DNA from: an uncultured Clostridia bacterium
GTDB lineage: Bacteria > Bacillota > Clostridia > UBA1381
DNA: 22,626 nt
Assembly (NCBI GenBank): GCA_934462945.1
Contig: CAKSJF010000039.1
Location: 1 to 22,626, forward strand
Direction: 5' to 3'
Positions 14,755-22,120 of the stretch are shown piece after piece; positions within the stretch are counted from its first letter, which is position 1; each line of letters begins with the position of its first letter. The notes beneath the pieces are model-generated. The model made no database searches and was not told the origin of the DNA. It saw only the letters and a program-made list of their open reading frames with translations. The position numbers and the translations under genes were made by a program.

Positions 14755-16134
14755 TTAAACTTTTAGCATTTTATTTACATTTAAGTGACCCTTTTTGAAT
14801 TTGATCACAAAGATCGCACAAATAATTCCCAAAACAACCGCTGTCAGAATCCAGGAGATCGGATAGGAAAGGTACAGACGATGCAGGGTTCTGTCCCGGA
14901 CAAACGCCGTTTGAATCCACACCAGCCGATAGACACAGATTCCAAGAACGGAAACACACATCGGCGTAAAGGACGATCCCATTCCGCGGATTGCTCCTAC
15001 AAATGCATTCATCAGTCCGCATAAAAAATAGGTGGGAAGTATAATACTTGACCGCTGAACTCCAAATTCCAATGCCGCAGGGTCGGTGGGAATATAAAGT
15101 CTTAACAGTGGACGTATAAAATATAGAATTCCATAACTAACCAAAATCCCAATTACAGTTACTTGAAAACAACCGGTTAAAATGATTTTATTCATACGCT
15201 CTTTCTTCCCTGCTCCCACATTTTGTCCGACAAAGGTGGTGAGTGAATGCTGCATGGAAAGCATGGATATAAATGCAAATCCCTCAATATTAGCGGCCGC
15301 CGAATTGCCGGCAATGGCAAGTGATCCGAACTGATTCACCGAGGATTGAATCTGCACATTGGAAATTCCGAACAAAACGCCCTGCAAGCCTGCAGGAATC
15401 CCGATTTTCAGAATTCTCCAAAACGTCTGGAAATCCATTTTCATTTCTTTCACAGAAAATTTACACGGTCCGTCCATCCTTGCTAAAAAGCACATGGTGA
15501 GTCCAGCTGAAATATATTCAGAAATCAGGGTTGCCGTACCAACACCCTCTGCCCCCATACGAAACACAATTACAAACAGCAGATTTAAGAAAATATTCAC
15601 AACTCCTGCAATGGAAAGAAAGATCAGCGGATGCTTGGTATCTCCGGCAGCACGGAGCGTTGCAGCGCCAAAGTTATATACAAGCGATGCCGGCATTCCG
15701 CAGAACAAAAGCCGCATATACCGCGCCGCCTCGTCTATAATATCATCCGGAGTGGACATCAGAAAAAGAAATTTCTTAGAAAAAATACATCCTGCCGCCA
15801 TCAGTCCAATTCCGCAAATCAGTGCAATCATGATTGAGGTATGTACTGTTTTTTTAATTGCCCTGTCCGCATTCTCCCCGCTGATACCAAAATACTGCGC
15901 AACACATACATTTGTACCGACAGATAAACCGATAAAAAGATTCGTCATTAACTCCATCAAAGAAGAAGTTGATCCAACCGCCGCAAGAGAACTGCTCCCT
16001 GCGTATCTTCCGACAACAATCACATCCGCGGCATTATAGCAAAGCTGTAAAACACCGGTCAGTATAATGGGTACTGTAAATAAAAACAGGTTTTTAAAAA
16101 TAGATCCTTTGGTAATTTCAATACTTTTTTTCAT
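14755..16134 (-). CDS. MATE-family multidrug/toxin efflux transporter
   Basis: The 459-residue integral membrane protein has about 12 hydrophobic segments arranged as two MatE repeats. The N-terminal part reads like the family (PIILTGVLQLCYNAADVIVVGRYAG, shown here only as PIILTGVLQLCYNAAD, then VVGRYAG), and the same pattern recurs less strongly in the second half. MATE proteins exchange Na+ or H+ for cationic drugs or metabolites; the substrate cannot be inferred. It is monocistronic: it has its own promoter (16168-16196), sits after the rhaA terminator, and ends about 100 nt before zapA. GGAGGG lies 9 nt before the ATG. I see no intrinsic terminator after it, so read-through toward zapA is possible. 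Confidence 0.93.
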   Translation of the reverse strand: MKKSIEITKGSIFKNLFLFTVPIILTGVLQLCYNAADVIVVGRYAGSSSLAAVGSTSSLMELMTNLFIGLSVGTNVCVAQYFGISGENADRAIKKTVHTSIMIALICGIGLMAAGCIFSKKFLFLMSTPDDIIDEAARYMRLLFCGMPASLVYNFGAATLRAAGDTKHPLIFLSIAGVVNIFLNLLFVIVFRMGAEGVGTATLISEYISAGLTMCFLARMDGPCKFSVKEMKMDFQTFWRILKIGIPAGLQGVLFGISNVQIQSSVNQFGSLAIAGNSAAANIEGFAFISMLSMQHSLTTFVGQNVGAGKKERMNKIILTGCFQVTVIGILVSYGILYFIRPLLRLYIPTDPAALEFGVQRSSIILPTYFLCGLMNAFVGAIRGMGSSFTPMCVSVLGICVYRLVWIQTAFVRDRTLHRLYLSYPISWILTAVVLGIICAIFVIKFKKGHLNVNKMLKV

Positions 16135-16167
16135 TCTGACAAACCCTCCGCATCCATAACTTCTATT

Positions 16168-16196
16168 ACCCTATCACGTTTTTCTGTATTTGTCAA
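16168..16196 (-). promoter_or_regulatory. Probable promoter for the MATE gene
   Basis: On the minus strand, a perfect TTGACA (16196-16191) is followed after 17 bp by TAGGGT (16173-16168), a weak -10 box. It lies directly downstream of the rhaA terminator and upstream of the MATE ribosome site, where a promoter is expected. Confidence 0.5.
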
Positions 16197-16205
16197 CATA
16201 AAATC

Positions 16206-16244
16206 AAAAAAAATCCCAGACTTCGCAAAAAGTGAAGCCTGGGA
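16206..16244 (-). terminator. Intrinsic terminator after rhaA
   Basis: On the minus strand, TCCCAGGCTTC (16244-16234) pairs with GAAGTCTGGGA (16224-16214) to give an 11-bp stem with one G-T wobble and a 9-nt loop, followed by eight T residues. It begins 11 nt after the rhaA stop codon. It is a canonical Rho-independent terminator ending the rhamnose transcript. Confidence 0.93.
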
Positions 16245-16254
16245 CTGTAAACCA

Positions 16255-17499
16255 TTATCTCTTGAAAAGAACATCCTTTTCATATTGTTTGACATCACAG
16301 AACCATTTTTCTGTTCCATCAACACCGCACTGTCTGCAATATTCATTCCAGATTTCTCCGAACGGATACAACTTCATTTCATCCTGCATCACAAATAATT
16401 CAGTCAGCTGATTTTCATTTTGTAAAGCAGCAAGCTTTTCGTTCGGCAGACACAAAGCATAAAGCAAAGCTTTCTGCCAACTGCGGAAACCGACAACCCA
16501 TGCTGCAATTCTGTTAATACTTGCATCAAAGAAATCAAGCGCCATATAAACACGGTCAAGCGCGTTGCAGCGAACAATTTCCTTTGCCATCTCTCTGGTT
16601 TCATCATCAAACAGAACAGAATGGTCACTATCCCAACGAATGCCTCTAGTGATATGCAGAGCAATCTCTGGGAAGAAACACAAGAGCGCCGGAATTTTGT
16701 CCGAAACAACCTCAGTCGGATGATAATGTCCATTATCCATCAGCGGCAGGCAACCCTCATGGCTTGCTGCAAAGGAAAGTGTAAATTCAGCAGATCCTGC
16801 GGTATATGCCTCTACTCCGATTCCGAACACTTTAGATTCTACGCAAGGCTTTACCAGATCCGGGTTATGCGGTTCTGCAATAATTTTTTCAATCGAATCC
16901 TTATATCTCATACGCGGACCCATGCGATCAGCCGGAATATCCTTGTAGCCATCGCCTGTCCAGATATTCATAACGCAAGGAACGCCTGTTTCTTTTGCAA
17001 AATATTCCGAAATCCGGATACATGCCTTTCCATGTTCAATCCAGAAATCTCTTGTTTCCTGATCAGGACTGGAAAGTGTTAATCCGTCTTTTACTTTCGG
17101 ATGAGAGAAAAAGGTCGGATTAAAGTCGATTCCCATATTGTGTTTCTTTGAAAAGTCTACCCATTTTGCAAAATGCTTCGGTTCAAGCTTGTCCCTGTCT
17201 GCAAATTCGCCTTTTTCAAAAATCGCATAGCAAGCGTGAAGATTCAGTTTCTTCTTGCCCGGCATCAGAGAGATTGCTTTTTCAATATCCTGCATTAATT
17301 CTTCCGGGGTCTTTGCTTTTCCCGGATAATTTCCGGTTGTCTGAATTCCGCCGGTTAAAGGTCCGTCATGGTCAAAACCAATGACGTCATCTCCCTGCCA
17401 GCAATGCAGCGACACCGGAATGTCCTTCAATTTTTCGATTGCCGCGTCTGTATCAACGCCAAGTGCGGCATACTGTTTTTTTGCTTCTTGATAACTCAT
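16255..17499 (-). CDS. rhaA: L-rhamnose isomerase
   Basis: RhaA converts L-rhamnose to L-rhamnulose, the first intracellular step of rhamnose use, with Mn2+ or another divalent metal. The 414-residue length matches the family (about 415-420). The start MSYQEAKKQYAALGVD and the following IPVSLHCWQGDDV are typical, as are LHACYA, MDNGHYHPTE with metal-site residues, and HITRGIRWDSDHSV near residue 285. GGAGG lies 8 nt before the ATG. It follows rhaM by 14 nt, so the two are co-transcribed. Some members also act on L-mannose or L-lyxose. Rhamnulokinase (RhaB) and rhamnulose-1-phosphate aldolase (RhaD) are not in the window and must be elsewhere if the pathway is complete. Confidence 0.96.
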   Translation of the reverse strand: MSYQEAKKQYAALGVDTDAAIEKLKDIPVSLHCWQGDDVIGFDHDGPLTGGIQTTGNYPGKAKTPEELMQDIEKAISLMPGKKKLNLHACYAIFEKGEFADRDKLEPKHFAKWVDFSKKHNMGIDFNPTFFSHPKVKDGLTLSSPDQETRDFWIEHGKACIRISEYFAKETGVPCVMNIWTGDGYKDIPADRMGPRMRYKDSIEKIIAEPHNPDLVKPCVESKVFGIGVEAYTAGSAEFTLSFAASHEGCLPLMDNGHYHPTEVVSDKIPALLCFFPEIALHITRGIRWDSDHSVLFDDETREMAKEIVRCNALDRVYMALDFFDASINRIAAWVVGFRSWQKALLYALCLPNEKLAALQNENQLTELFVMQDEMKLYPFGEIWNEYCRQCGVDGTEKWFCDVKQYEKDVLFKR

Positions 17500-17513
17500 G
17501 CTTCATTCCTCCG

Positions 17514-17825
17514 TTAATCTAAGTGAAATACTGTTTTTAAATCAATCGATACAGGACTGTTATCCGGATTCGTTTCCATGATGTCCGCCATGTAATCCCA
17601 CCATTTCCGGCAGATTTCAGTTTCAGCCGACTGATTCCATTTTTCTTCATCCAAAAGCTCTATGTACCCAAACAGTGTGAGCGTTTCACGGTCTAAAAAA
17701 ATCGTATAATTTTTTCCGCCGTATTCATGAATCATGTCCTTCATTTCCTGCCAAAGCAGATTATGACGCCGTTCATACTCCTCCTCCATGCCGGGATAAA
17801 GCTTCATTTTAAATCCTTTGATCAT
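17514..17825 (-). CDS. rhaM: L-rhamnose mutarotase
   Basis: RhaM interconverts the alpha and beta anomers of L-rhamnose, supplying the form used by RhaA. The 103-residue protein aligns by eye end to end with E. coli RhaM: YERRHNLLWQEM (17-28, with the probable catalytic His21), a central beta segment YTIFLDRETLTLFGYIEL, then ICRKWWDYMADIM and NPDNSPVSIDLKTVFHLD at the C terminus. GAGGTG lies 7 nt before the ATG. It has its own promoter (17854-17882) 3' of araC and is immediately followed by rhaA. Confidence 0.95.
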   Translation of the reverse strand: MIKGFKMKLYPGMEEEYERRHNLLWQEMKDMIHEYGGKNYTIFLDRETLTLFGYIELLDEEKWNQSAETEICRKWWDYMADIMETNPDNSPVSIDLKTVFHLD

Positions 17826-17853
17826 TGATTGACACCTCGATTTCTTACCTTGT

Positions 17854-17882
17854 ATTATATAAGATTTTTGTATATTTGAAAA
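17854..17882 (-). promoter_or_regulatory. Probable promoter for rhaM-rhaA
   Basis: On the minus strand, TTTTCA (17882-17877) and a perfect TATAAT (17859-17854) are separated by 17 bp. The -35 box is weak (4 of 6), as expected for an activator-dependent promoter. It lies in the 95-nt gap after the araC-type gene. Confidence 0.6.
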
Positions 17883-17920
17883 GAACGTAATTTCACAAAA
17901 AATAGGACTTTATTTTCCAA

Positions 17921-18907
17921 TCAGATTCTGATTTTCTCATCATTCCGATGCGCAATCCGATATTCACGCGGTGACGCGTGGTATTTTTCGCGGAATTTCT
18001 TGTAAAAATAACTGCTGTTTTCATATCCAACCGCGTTCATGATTTCTGCAATGGTCAGGTTTGTTTCCAACAAAAAAGTCACTGCCTGCTGAAAACGCTT
18101 GCGCTGTAAAAGTTCCAAAAATGTGCATCCGGTTGCGTTTTTTATCATTTTGCTCATATTGGAAATCGACTGGTTCATATTTTTTGCAAGCTCTGTCAGA
18201 TTTGCCGTCTGATAATGCCTGCTGATATACTGGAGTGCAGAATCCGCCAGCAGTGCCGGGTAATCCTGCATAGAGCTTTTGCCGACAATTTCAATATGAT
18301 TGAGTAAATGCAAAAATATCAGTCCCATCGTAAACTGATTGATATTTTCGTCCATTTTTTCGTTGTATAAAAGAGAAGCAATAATGTTTTCCATCAGATT
18401 TTCAATCTGCATATTTCCGCGCGAGCAGAAATGCAGATACTGTGGCTGACCTGTGTGAATGCGCAGTGTACCAATCAAAAATTCTGCTAAAATACTGTTT
18501 TTCCCCTCGCTCATCATATTGAGCGGAATGTTGAAAAATTCCGGCATGATAATGAAATTAATGCCGACATCCTCCCTGCCGGCTTTTTTGATTCCGTGCC
18601 GGACATGCTGATTCATAAACAGCAGATCTCCGGAATGCATTACCACCTCTTTCTGATCAATCAAGTGTGTAACTGTGCCGTTGCAGACATACATAATTTC
18701 TACATAGTTATGCCCATGCTCCGGAAAATCCACAAACCGGGTATGCGGTCTTGCTGTGATGTATTTTCCCATCGAAAGCAGCTTTCCGCGGTCAATATCA
18801 AAATCTGAGTCGCTGGTGTAAATTCCGCGGTCTAACTGTTTGCCGTTTAAAATCATTTTTTCTTCTTCTGAAATTTCCATCAGCCGCTCTAACAATTCTG
18901 TTCGCAT
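17921..18907 (-). CDS. AraC-family transcriptional regulator (probable deoxyhexose regulator)
   Basis: The 328-residue protein has an N-terminal cupin sensor domain (about 40-130; EHGHNYVEIMYVCNGT, DLLFMNQHVRHGI) and a C-terminal AraC double helix-turn-helix (about the last 100 residues; NLTELAKNMNQSISNMSKMI and the signature TIAEIMNAVGYENSSYFYKKF...SPREYR). I use the ATG at 18907 because GGGAGAG lies 6 nt upstream. An ATG 2 codons earlier directly abuts that sequence, and a longer frame from 18958 would begin inside the -35 box. It is divergent from the alpha-L-fucosidase gene and precedes rhaM-rhaA, so it probably activates one or both in response to L-rhamnose, L-fucose or a related sugar. 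The ligand is inferred only from context. Confidence 0.93.
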   Translation of the reverse strand: MRTELLERLMEISEEEKMILNGKQLDRGIYTSDSDFDIDRGKLLSMGKYITARPHTRFVDFPEHGHNYVEIMYVCNGTVTHLIDQKEVVMHSGDLLFMNQHVRHGIKKAGREDVGINFIIMPEFFNIPLNMMSEGKNSILAEFLIGTLRIHTGQPQYLHFCSRGNMQIENLMENIIASLLYNEKMDENINQFTMGLIFLHLLNHIEIVGKSSMQDYPALLADSALQYISRHYQTANLTELAKNMNQSISNMSKMIKNATGCTFLELLQRKRFQQAVTFLLETNLTIAEIMNAVGYENSSYFYKKFREKYHASPREYRIAHRNDEKIRI

Positions 18908-18929
18908 GTACATCTCTCCCATCCATTTT

Positions 18930-18958
18930 ATTATAGCTTTTTTTTGTAAAAATTTCAA
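18930..18958 (-). promoter_or_regulatory. Promoter of the araC-type regulator gene
   Basis: On the minus strand, TTGAAA (18958-18953) and a perfect TATAAT (18935-18930) are separated by 17 bp. It places the transcript start about 15 nt before the chosen ATG at 18907 and rules out the longer reading frame starting at 18958. Confidence 0.75.
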
Positions 18959-18971
18959 TACCTTTTAAAAA

Positions 18972-19007
18972 TATCATTTTGTACATATTTTTTATCAAAT
19001 AATTCAT
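18972..19007 (+). promoter_or_regulatory. Candidate AraC-type operator: two direct half sites 21 bp apart
   Basis: Two 15-bp elements of the form TATCA-N7-CAT lie at 18972-18986 and 18993-19007. They start 21 bp apart (two helical turns), share 10 of 15 bases, and the second touches the first base of the fucosidase -35 box. That geometry is the one known for AraC-type activators bound as direct repeats. The region is AT-rich, so a chance match is possible. Confidence 0.45.
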
Positions 19008-19035
19008 TGCATTTAAGCCAAAAAACGTGTATAAT
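19007..19035 (+). promoter_or_regulatory. Promoter of the alpha-L-fucosidase gene
   Basis: TTGCAT (19007-19012) and a perfect TATAAT (19030-19035) are separated by 17 bp, about 30 nt before the fucosidase ATG. The -35 box is imperfect and lies next to the candidate AraC half sites. Confidence 0.75.
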
Positions 19036-19067
19036 AAAAGAAAAAATACATAAAGGAGGCAGCTTAT

Positions 19068-20390
19068 ATGTCAAGCTATGCTATCAAAAAAACACCTGGC
19101 GATACCACATGGTTTCGTCACGACCGTTTTGGTATGTTTATTCACTGGGGACTCTATGCCCTTCCTGCGCGGCATGAGTGGGTAAAAACGCGTGAAAAAA
19201 TTTCGGAGGAAAAATATCAGAAGTATTTTGATCATTTTGATCCGGATTTGTACGATCCGGAGGAGTGGGCGCGTCAGGCAAAAGCAGCAGGAATGAAATA
19301 TGTTGTTATGACGGCAAAACACCATGAGGGTTTCTGTATGTTTGATTCCAAATACACAGACTATAAATGCACCAACACCCCTGCCGGCAGAGACTTGATT
19401 CGGGAATATACCGATGCATTTCGCAAGGCAGGTCTGCGCGTCGGTTTCTATTATTCTCTGATTGACTGGCATCATCCGGACTTTACAATTGATACGATTC
19501 ATCCGCGGAAATTAGATTCTAATGTTGCAGAATTGAATCAAGGCAGAGATATGAAGCGTTATGCAGAATATATGCGTAATCAAGTGGAAGAACTCCTGAC
19601 AAACTACGGTCAGATTGATTTACTTTGGTTTGATTTCTCCTATGATCACTGGAAACCAGCACCGGACGATCAGCCCTGGATGAAAGGAAAAGGAAAGGAC
19701 GACTGGGAATCCGAAAAGCTCCTTGCTCTCATTCGAAAACTGCAACCCAATATCATCATCAATAACCGAACGGGGATTGACCAGGATTTAGTGACCCCGG
19801 AACAATATCAGCCGTTGGAATGGATTCAGGATCAGAAAACCGGCGAATACCTTACTTGGGAGGCATGCCAGACCTTTTCCGGTTCGTGGGGATATTACCG
19901 CGATGAGCAAACCTGGAAATCTCCGCAGATGTTGATTGAGCTTTTGATTAATTCTGTTGCACGGGGTGGAAATCTGTTAATGAATATCGGCCCTACCTCG
20001 CGCGGATATATTGATTATCGCGCGGAAGCTGCTTTAAAAGTCTATGCAGACTGGATGAAATATAACAGCCGCTCCATCTATGGTTGTACCATGGCTGAAC
20101 CGGATTTCAAAGAGCCGCGCGGCTGCCGTTTTACGCAGAGCGAGGACGGAAAAAGACTTTACATACATTTGATGGAATATCCGTTCCAAAACCTGCTCCT
20201 CCCGGATATGGCGGACAAAATAGAATATGCGCAGTTCCTGCATGACGGAAGTGAAATACTTTACAGTGAATCAGCAACGAGCCAAGCCGGAGATGATACA
20301 TTGGGAGATCTCTCGGGTACTGTAATTATGAATATTCCTCCGGTAAAACCGCCGGTGGTGGTTCCGGTCATTGAAATCTTCTTAAAATAA
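19068..20390 (+). CDS. GH29 alpha-L-fucosidase, cytoplasmic
   Basis: This retaining glycosidase removes terminal alpha-L-fucose. The 440-residue protein has a GH29 TIM barrel (about 10-340) with TWFRHDRFGMFIHWGLYA near 13-31, the conserved MTAKHHEGFCMF near 81-92, FYYSLIDWHHPDF near 127-139 and LLWFDFSYD, where Asp189 is the likely nucleophile by family position. A C-terminal beta domain (about 345-440) follows. The general acid/base residue varies in GH29 and I cannot assign it. There is no signal peptide, so it should act on imported fucosylated oligosaccharides in the cytoplasm. AAAGGAGG precedes the ATG. It is divergent from the AraC-type regulator and followed 50 nt later by a DMT-type membrane protein with no terminator between. 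Confidence 0.94.
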   Translation: MSSYAIKKTPGDTTWFRHDRFGMFIHWGLYALPARHEWVKTREKISEEKYQKYFDHFDPDLYDPEEWARQAKAAGMKYVVMTAKHHEGFCMFDSKYTDYKCTNTPAGRDLIREYTDAFRKAGLRVGFYYSLIDWHHPDFTIDTIHPRKLDSNVAELNQGRDMKRYAEYMRNQVEELLTNYGQIDLLWFDFSYDHWKPAPDDQPWMKGKGKDDWESEKLLALIRKLQPNIIINNRTGIDQDLVTPEQYQPLEWIQDQKTGEYLTWEACQTFSGSWGYYRDEQTWKSPQMLIELLINSVARGGNLLMNIGPTSRGYIDYRAEAALKVYADWMKYNSRSIYGCTMAEPDFKEPRGCRFTQSEDGKRLYIHLMEYPFQNLLLPDMADKIEYAQFLHDGSEILYSESATSQAGDDTLGDLSGTVIMNIPPVKPPVVVPVIEIFLK

Positions 20391-20440
20391 GCATAGTTTT
20401 CTAAAATTTCGGAAATACTTTTTTTGAGGTGATTTCTGAA

Positions 20441-20872
20441 ATGTTGGGAATTTTGTTTGCAGTCATTGCCGGCGGTGCAATGAGTTTGCAAGGCGTGATG
20501 AATACAAGACTTAGTGATAAAATTGGTCTATACGAATCCAACGTCTGGGTTCAAGGGACAGCGTTTCTGTTTGCACTTCTGGCACTTTGGATATTGGGAA
20601 AAGGAAATCTAAAGGCAATTTCAGAAGTAAATAAGTGGTATCTGGCAGGCGGTTTGTTGGGAATTGTGATTACAGTCACTGTTATGCTTAGTATTTCCAA
20701 TTTGTCGCCAACCATCGCTATCAGTATTATTTTAATTGCGCAGCTGACAGTTGCTGCCTTAATTGATGCCTTTGGATGGATGGAAAGCAAAAAGATTGCC
20801 TTTGGCTGGACGCAGGTATGCGGCTTGGTGCTTATGATCGCTGGCACTGTTTTGTTTAAATTAAAAAAGTAA
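20441..20872 (+). CDS. DMT-superfamily membrane protein, YdcZ type
   Basis: The 143-residue protein has about five hydrophobic segments. It opens with MLGILFAVIAGGAMSLQGVMNT, written here as MLGILFAVIAGG followed by MSLQGVMNTRLS, a pattern typical of the YdcZ (DUF606) branch of the drug/metabolite transporter superfamily, and it ends in IAGTVLFKLKK. Single-unit members of this size are thought to work as dimers or with a partner; the substrate is unknown. I use the ATG at 20441, with GAGGTG 9 nt upstream, rather than an in-frame GTG at 20429 that overlaps that ribosome site. Its closeness to the fucosidase gene suggests co-transcription and possibly export or uptake of a related metabolite, but this is inference. 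The TAA stop lies in the arm of the terminator. Confidence 0.85.
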   Translation: MLGILFAVIAGGAMSLQGVMNTRLSDKIGLYESNVWVQGTAFLFALLALWILGKGNLKAISEVNKWYLAGGLLGIVITVTVMLSISNLSPTIAISIILIAQLTVAALIDAFGWMESKKIAFGWTQVCGLVLMIAGTVLFKLKK

Positions 20873-20919
20873 AGCAAAAAGCTTGACGGTATTTTACAAC
20901 GTCAAGCTTTTTACTTTAC
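20869..20919. terminator. Bidirectional intrinsic terminator between the convergent DMT and patatin genes
   Basis: A perfect 13-bp stem, aaaaagcttgacg (20876-20888) with cgtcaagcttttt (20900-20912), surrounds an 11-nt loop. After one mismatch it extends by six more pairs (gtaaag with ctttac). A-rich and T-rich flanks on the two sides let it work in both directions. It contains the DMT stop codon and ends 7 nt before the patatin stop. Confidence 0.88.
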
Positions 20920-20925
20920 AGAAAA

Positions 20926-21777
20926 TTATTGAAGCTTTAAATATTCTTTTAATTCCGGAAGTCTTTTTTGTGCATGATCTCTGCCGATCTGATAAGCCAT
21001 CCGGAGCTTTTCCGGATTTCGTTCAATCCTGCTGACCGGTAACGGCGTATCCGGACGAAACACAAACAGTCTCCCCTCTTGTTCTTCTTTTTCCACATAT
21101 TCTAATTCACGATTGTACATGAGATGACGGTTTGAAACAACTTCAATCAACTTAGGATACGCGCGATATTTCTGTCGGACCAAAAAACTCATTTTTGTTT
21201 TCTTTTTTCGGTAATCTTTTGGCTGCGTCAAAATAGCTACGTTTTGATCATAGCCGATTTGTTCAAAGAAACGAACAGGAATCGAATCTGTCATTCCGCC
21301 ATCTAAAAGCTTTTTCCCATCAATTTCTACAATCTGCGCCACAATAGGTAAGGATGCAGATGCCCGAATCCAGTCAAATCCATGATCCTCCCAGCCATCA
21401 TATCGATGGTAAACAGGTTTTCCAGTTTCTATATCGGTACATACAACATAAAACTCCATCGGATTTTCCTGATAATGCTCCATATCAAACCGATCTAACT
21501 TCATCGGCACTTCCCCGTAGCAAAACTCTGTACTGTAAATGTTTCCTGTTTTTAATAGGGTGCTAAGACCGCAATAACGAGAATCCCGGCAATACTGAAT
21601 ATTATATCGTGCAGCGCGTCCGATTTGACCTGATTTGTAGTTACACCCAAAAGCCGCACCAGCAGAAACTCCTACTGCACCGTCAAAAGTGATCCGGTTT
21701 TCCATTAAAACATCCATCACACCAGCCGTAAACATACCGCGCATCGCGCCGCCCTCTAAGATCAATCCTTTTTTCAT
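20926..21777 (-). CDS. Patatin-like phospholipase family protein (YjjU type)
   Basis: Patatin-like proteins are Ser-Asp dyad lipid acyl hydrolases. The 283-residue protein opens GLILEGGAMRGMFTAGVMDVL, here cited as GLILEGGAMRGMF (oxyanion glycine-rich loop), followed by GVSAG at 36-40 with nucleophile Ser38, and LLDGGMTDSIPV with Asp159 as dyad partner. Length and the C-terminal region match the E. coli YjjU-like group. It has no signal peptide, so it is probably cytoplasmic or at the inner membrane face. The substrate is unknown, with phospholipid or acyl ester likely. GGTGAGAACGA precedes the ATG. It is monocistronic, with its own promoter (21812-21840) and a terminator shared with the convergent gene. 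Confidence 0.92.
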   Translation of the reverse strand: MKKGLILEGGAMRGMFTAGVMDVLMENRITFDGAVGVSAGAAFGCNYKSGQIGRAARYNIQYCRDSRYCGLSTLLKTGNIYSTEFCYGEVPMKLDRFDMEHYQENPMEFYVVCTDIETGKPVYHRYDGWEDHGFDWIRASASLPIVAQIVEIDGKKLLDGGMTDSIPVRFFEQIGYDQNVAILTQPKDYRKKKTKMSFLVRQKYRAYPKLIEVVSNRHLMYNRELEYVEKEEQEGRLFVFRPDTPLPVSRIERNPEKLRMAYQIGRDHAQKRLPELKEYLKLQ

Positions 21778-21811
21778 TCGTTCTCACCATTCCTAATGCT
21801 ACAATAATTAT

Positions 21812-21840
21812 ATCATATCATTCTCGAAGAATTTTGTCAA
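21812..21840 (-). promoter_or_regulatory. Promoter of the patatin-like gene
   Basis: On the minus strand, a perfect TTGACA (21840-21835) and TATGAT (21817-21812) are separated by 17 bp, with TGA before the -10 box giving an extended -10. The spacer contains a small dyad, ATTCT-TCG-AGAAT, which could be an operator. Confidence 0.75.
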
Positions 21841-21859
21841 GGACTGCCTATAAAATAAT

Positions 21860-21889
21860 TTGTCACACGTTTACCGTAATTTTTATATT
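21860..21889 (+). promoter_or_regulatory. Weak candidate promoter upstream of cotJ
   Basis: TTGTCA (21860-21865) and TATATT (21884-21889) are separated by 18 bp. The cotJ operon is known to be sigma-E dependent in Bacillus, and I could not find a convincing sigma-E pair here, so the true promoter may differ. Confidence 0.25.
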
Positions 21890-21937
21890 ATGTAATGTAG
21901 ATTTGATCTGCAAATAATATAAAAAGGAGTCGATACT

Positions 21938-22120
21938 ATGGATTCTGAAAACAGATTCTGTGGCTGTGTTGGTTATGCCTATATTCCTCCCCAGCGACTG
22001 AATGAAGTCTTTTGCGCCGAGGATGCGTTAAAAAACGCAAGCTTGTTTCCAGAGCTTGTTTTAACCATGTGCGAATACGGAAACACCTGCAAGCAAAAAG
22101 GAGCGTGTCAGAATGAATAG
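21938..22120 (+). CDS. cotJA: Spore coat associated protein CotJA
   Basis: This 60-residue, cysteine-rich protein (Cys 8, 10, 26, 45, 51, 57) contains AYIPPQRLNEVF and the FPEL motif (37-40) near the middle, as in CotJA proteins. CotJA is needed for the assembly of CotJC into the spore coat. AAGGAG lies 8 nt before the ATG. Its last 8 nt overlap the start of cotJB. The six cysteines are more than I would expect and may be used for cross-linking or metal binding. Confidence 0.85.
   Translation: MDSENRFCGCVGYAYIPPQRLNEVFCAEDALKNASLFPELVLTMCEYGNTCKQKGACQNE

Noticed and set aside
15359..16039. A 226-codon plus-strand frame antisense to the MATE gene
   Set aside because: It is a shadow of the membrane-protein codons: no ribosome site, no recognisable domain, and the minus-strand frame is a clear MATE protein.
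17889..17920. AraC-type half sites near the rhaM promoter
   Set aside because: Only one partial TTTCAAATA-like match was found, overlapping the -35 box, with no partner 21 bp away.
17895..17940. Small dyad AATCAG-AAT-CTGATT and a T run at the end of the AraC-type gene, as a possible terminator
   Set aside because: The 6-bp AT-rich stem is weak and the T run is separated from it by about 16 nt, so it does not form a convincing terminator.
18084..18100. A cre-like (CcpA) sequence, TGAAAACGCTTGCG
   Set aside because: It lies inside the helix-turn-helix coding part of the AraC-type gene, mismatches the consensus at both outer positions, and is explained by the encoded residues.
20400..20428. 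Short ATTT/AAAT hairpin followed by seven T residues after the fucosidase gene
   Set aside because: The stem is only 4 bp and AT-only, too weak for intrinsic termination.
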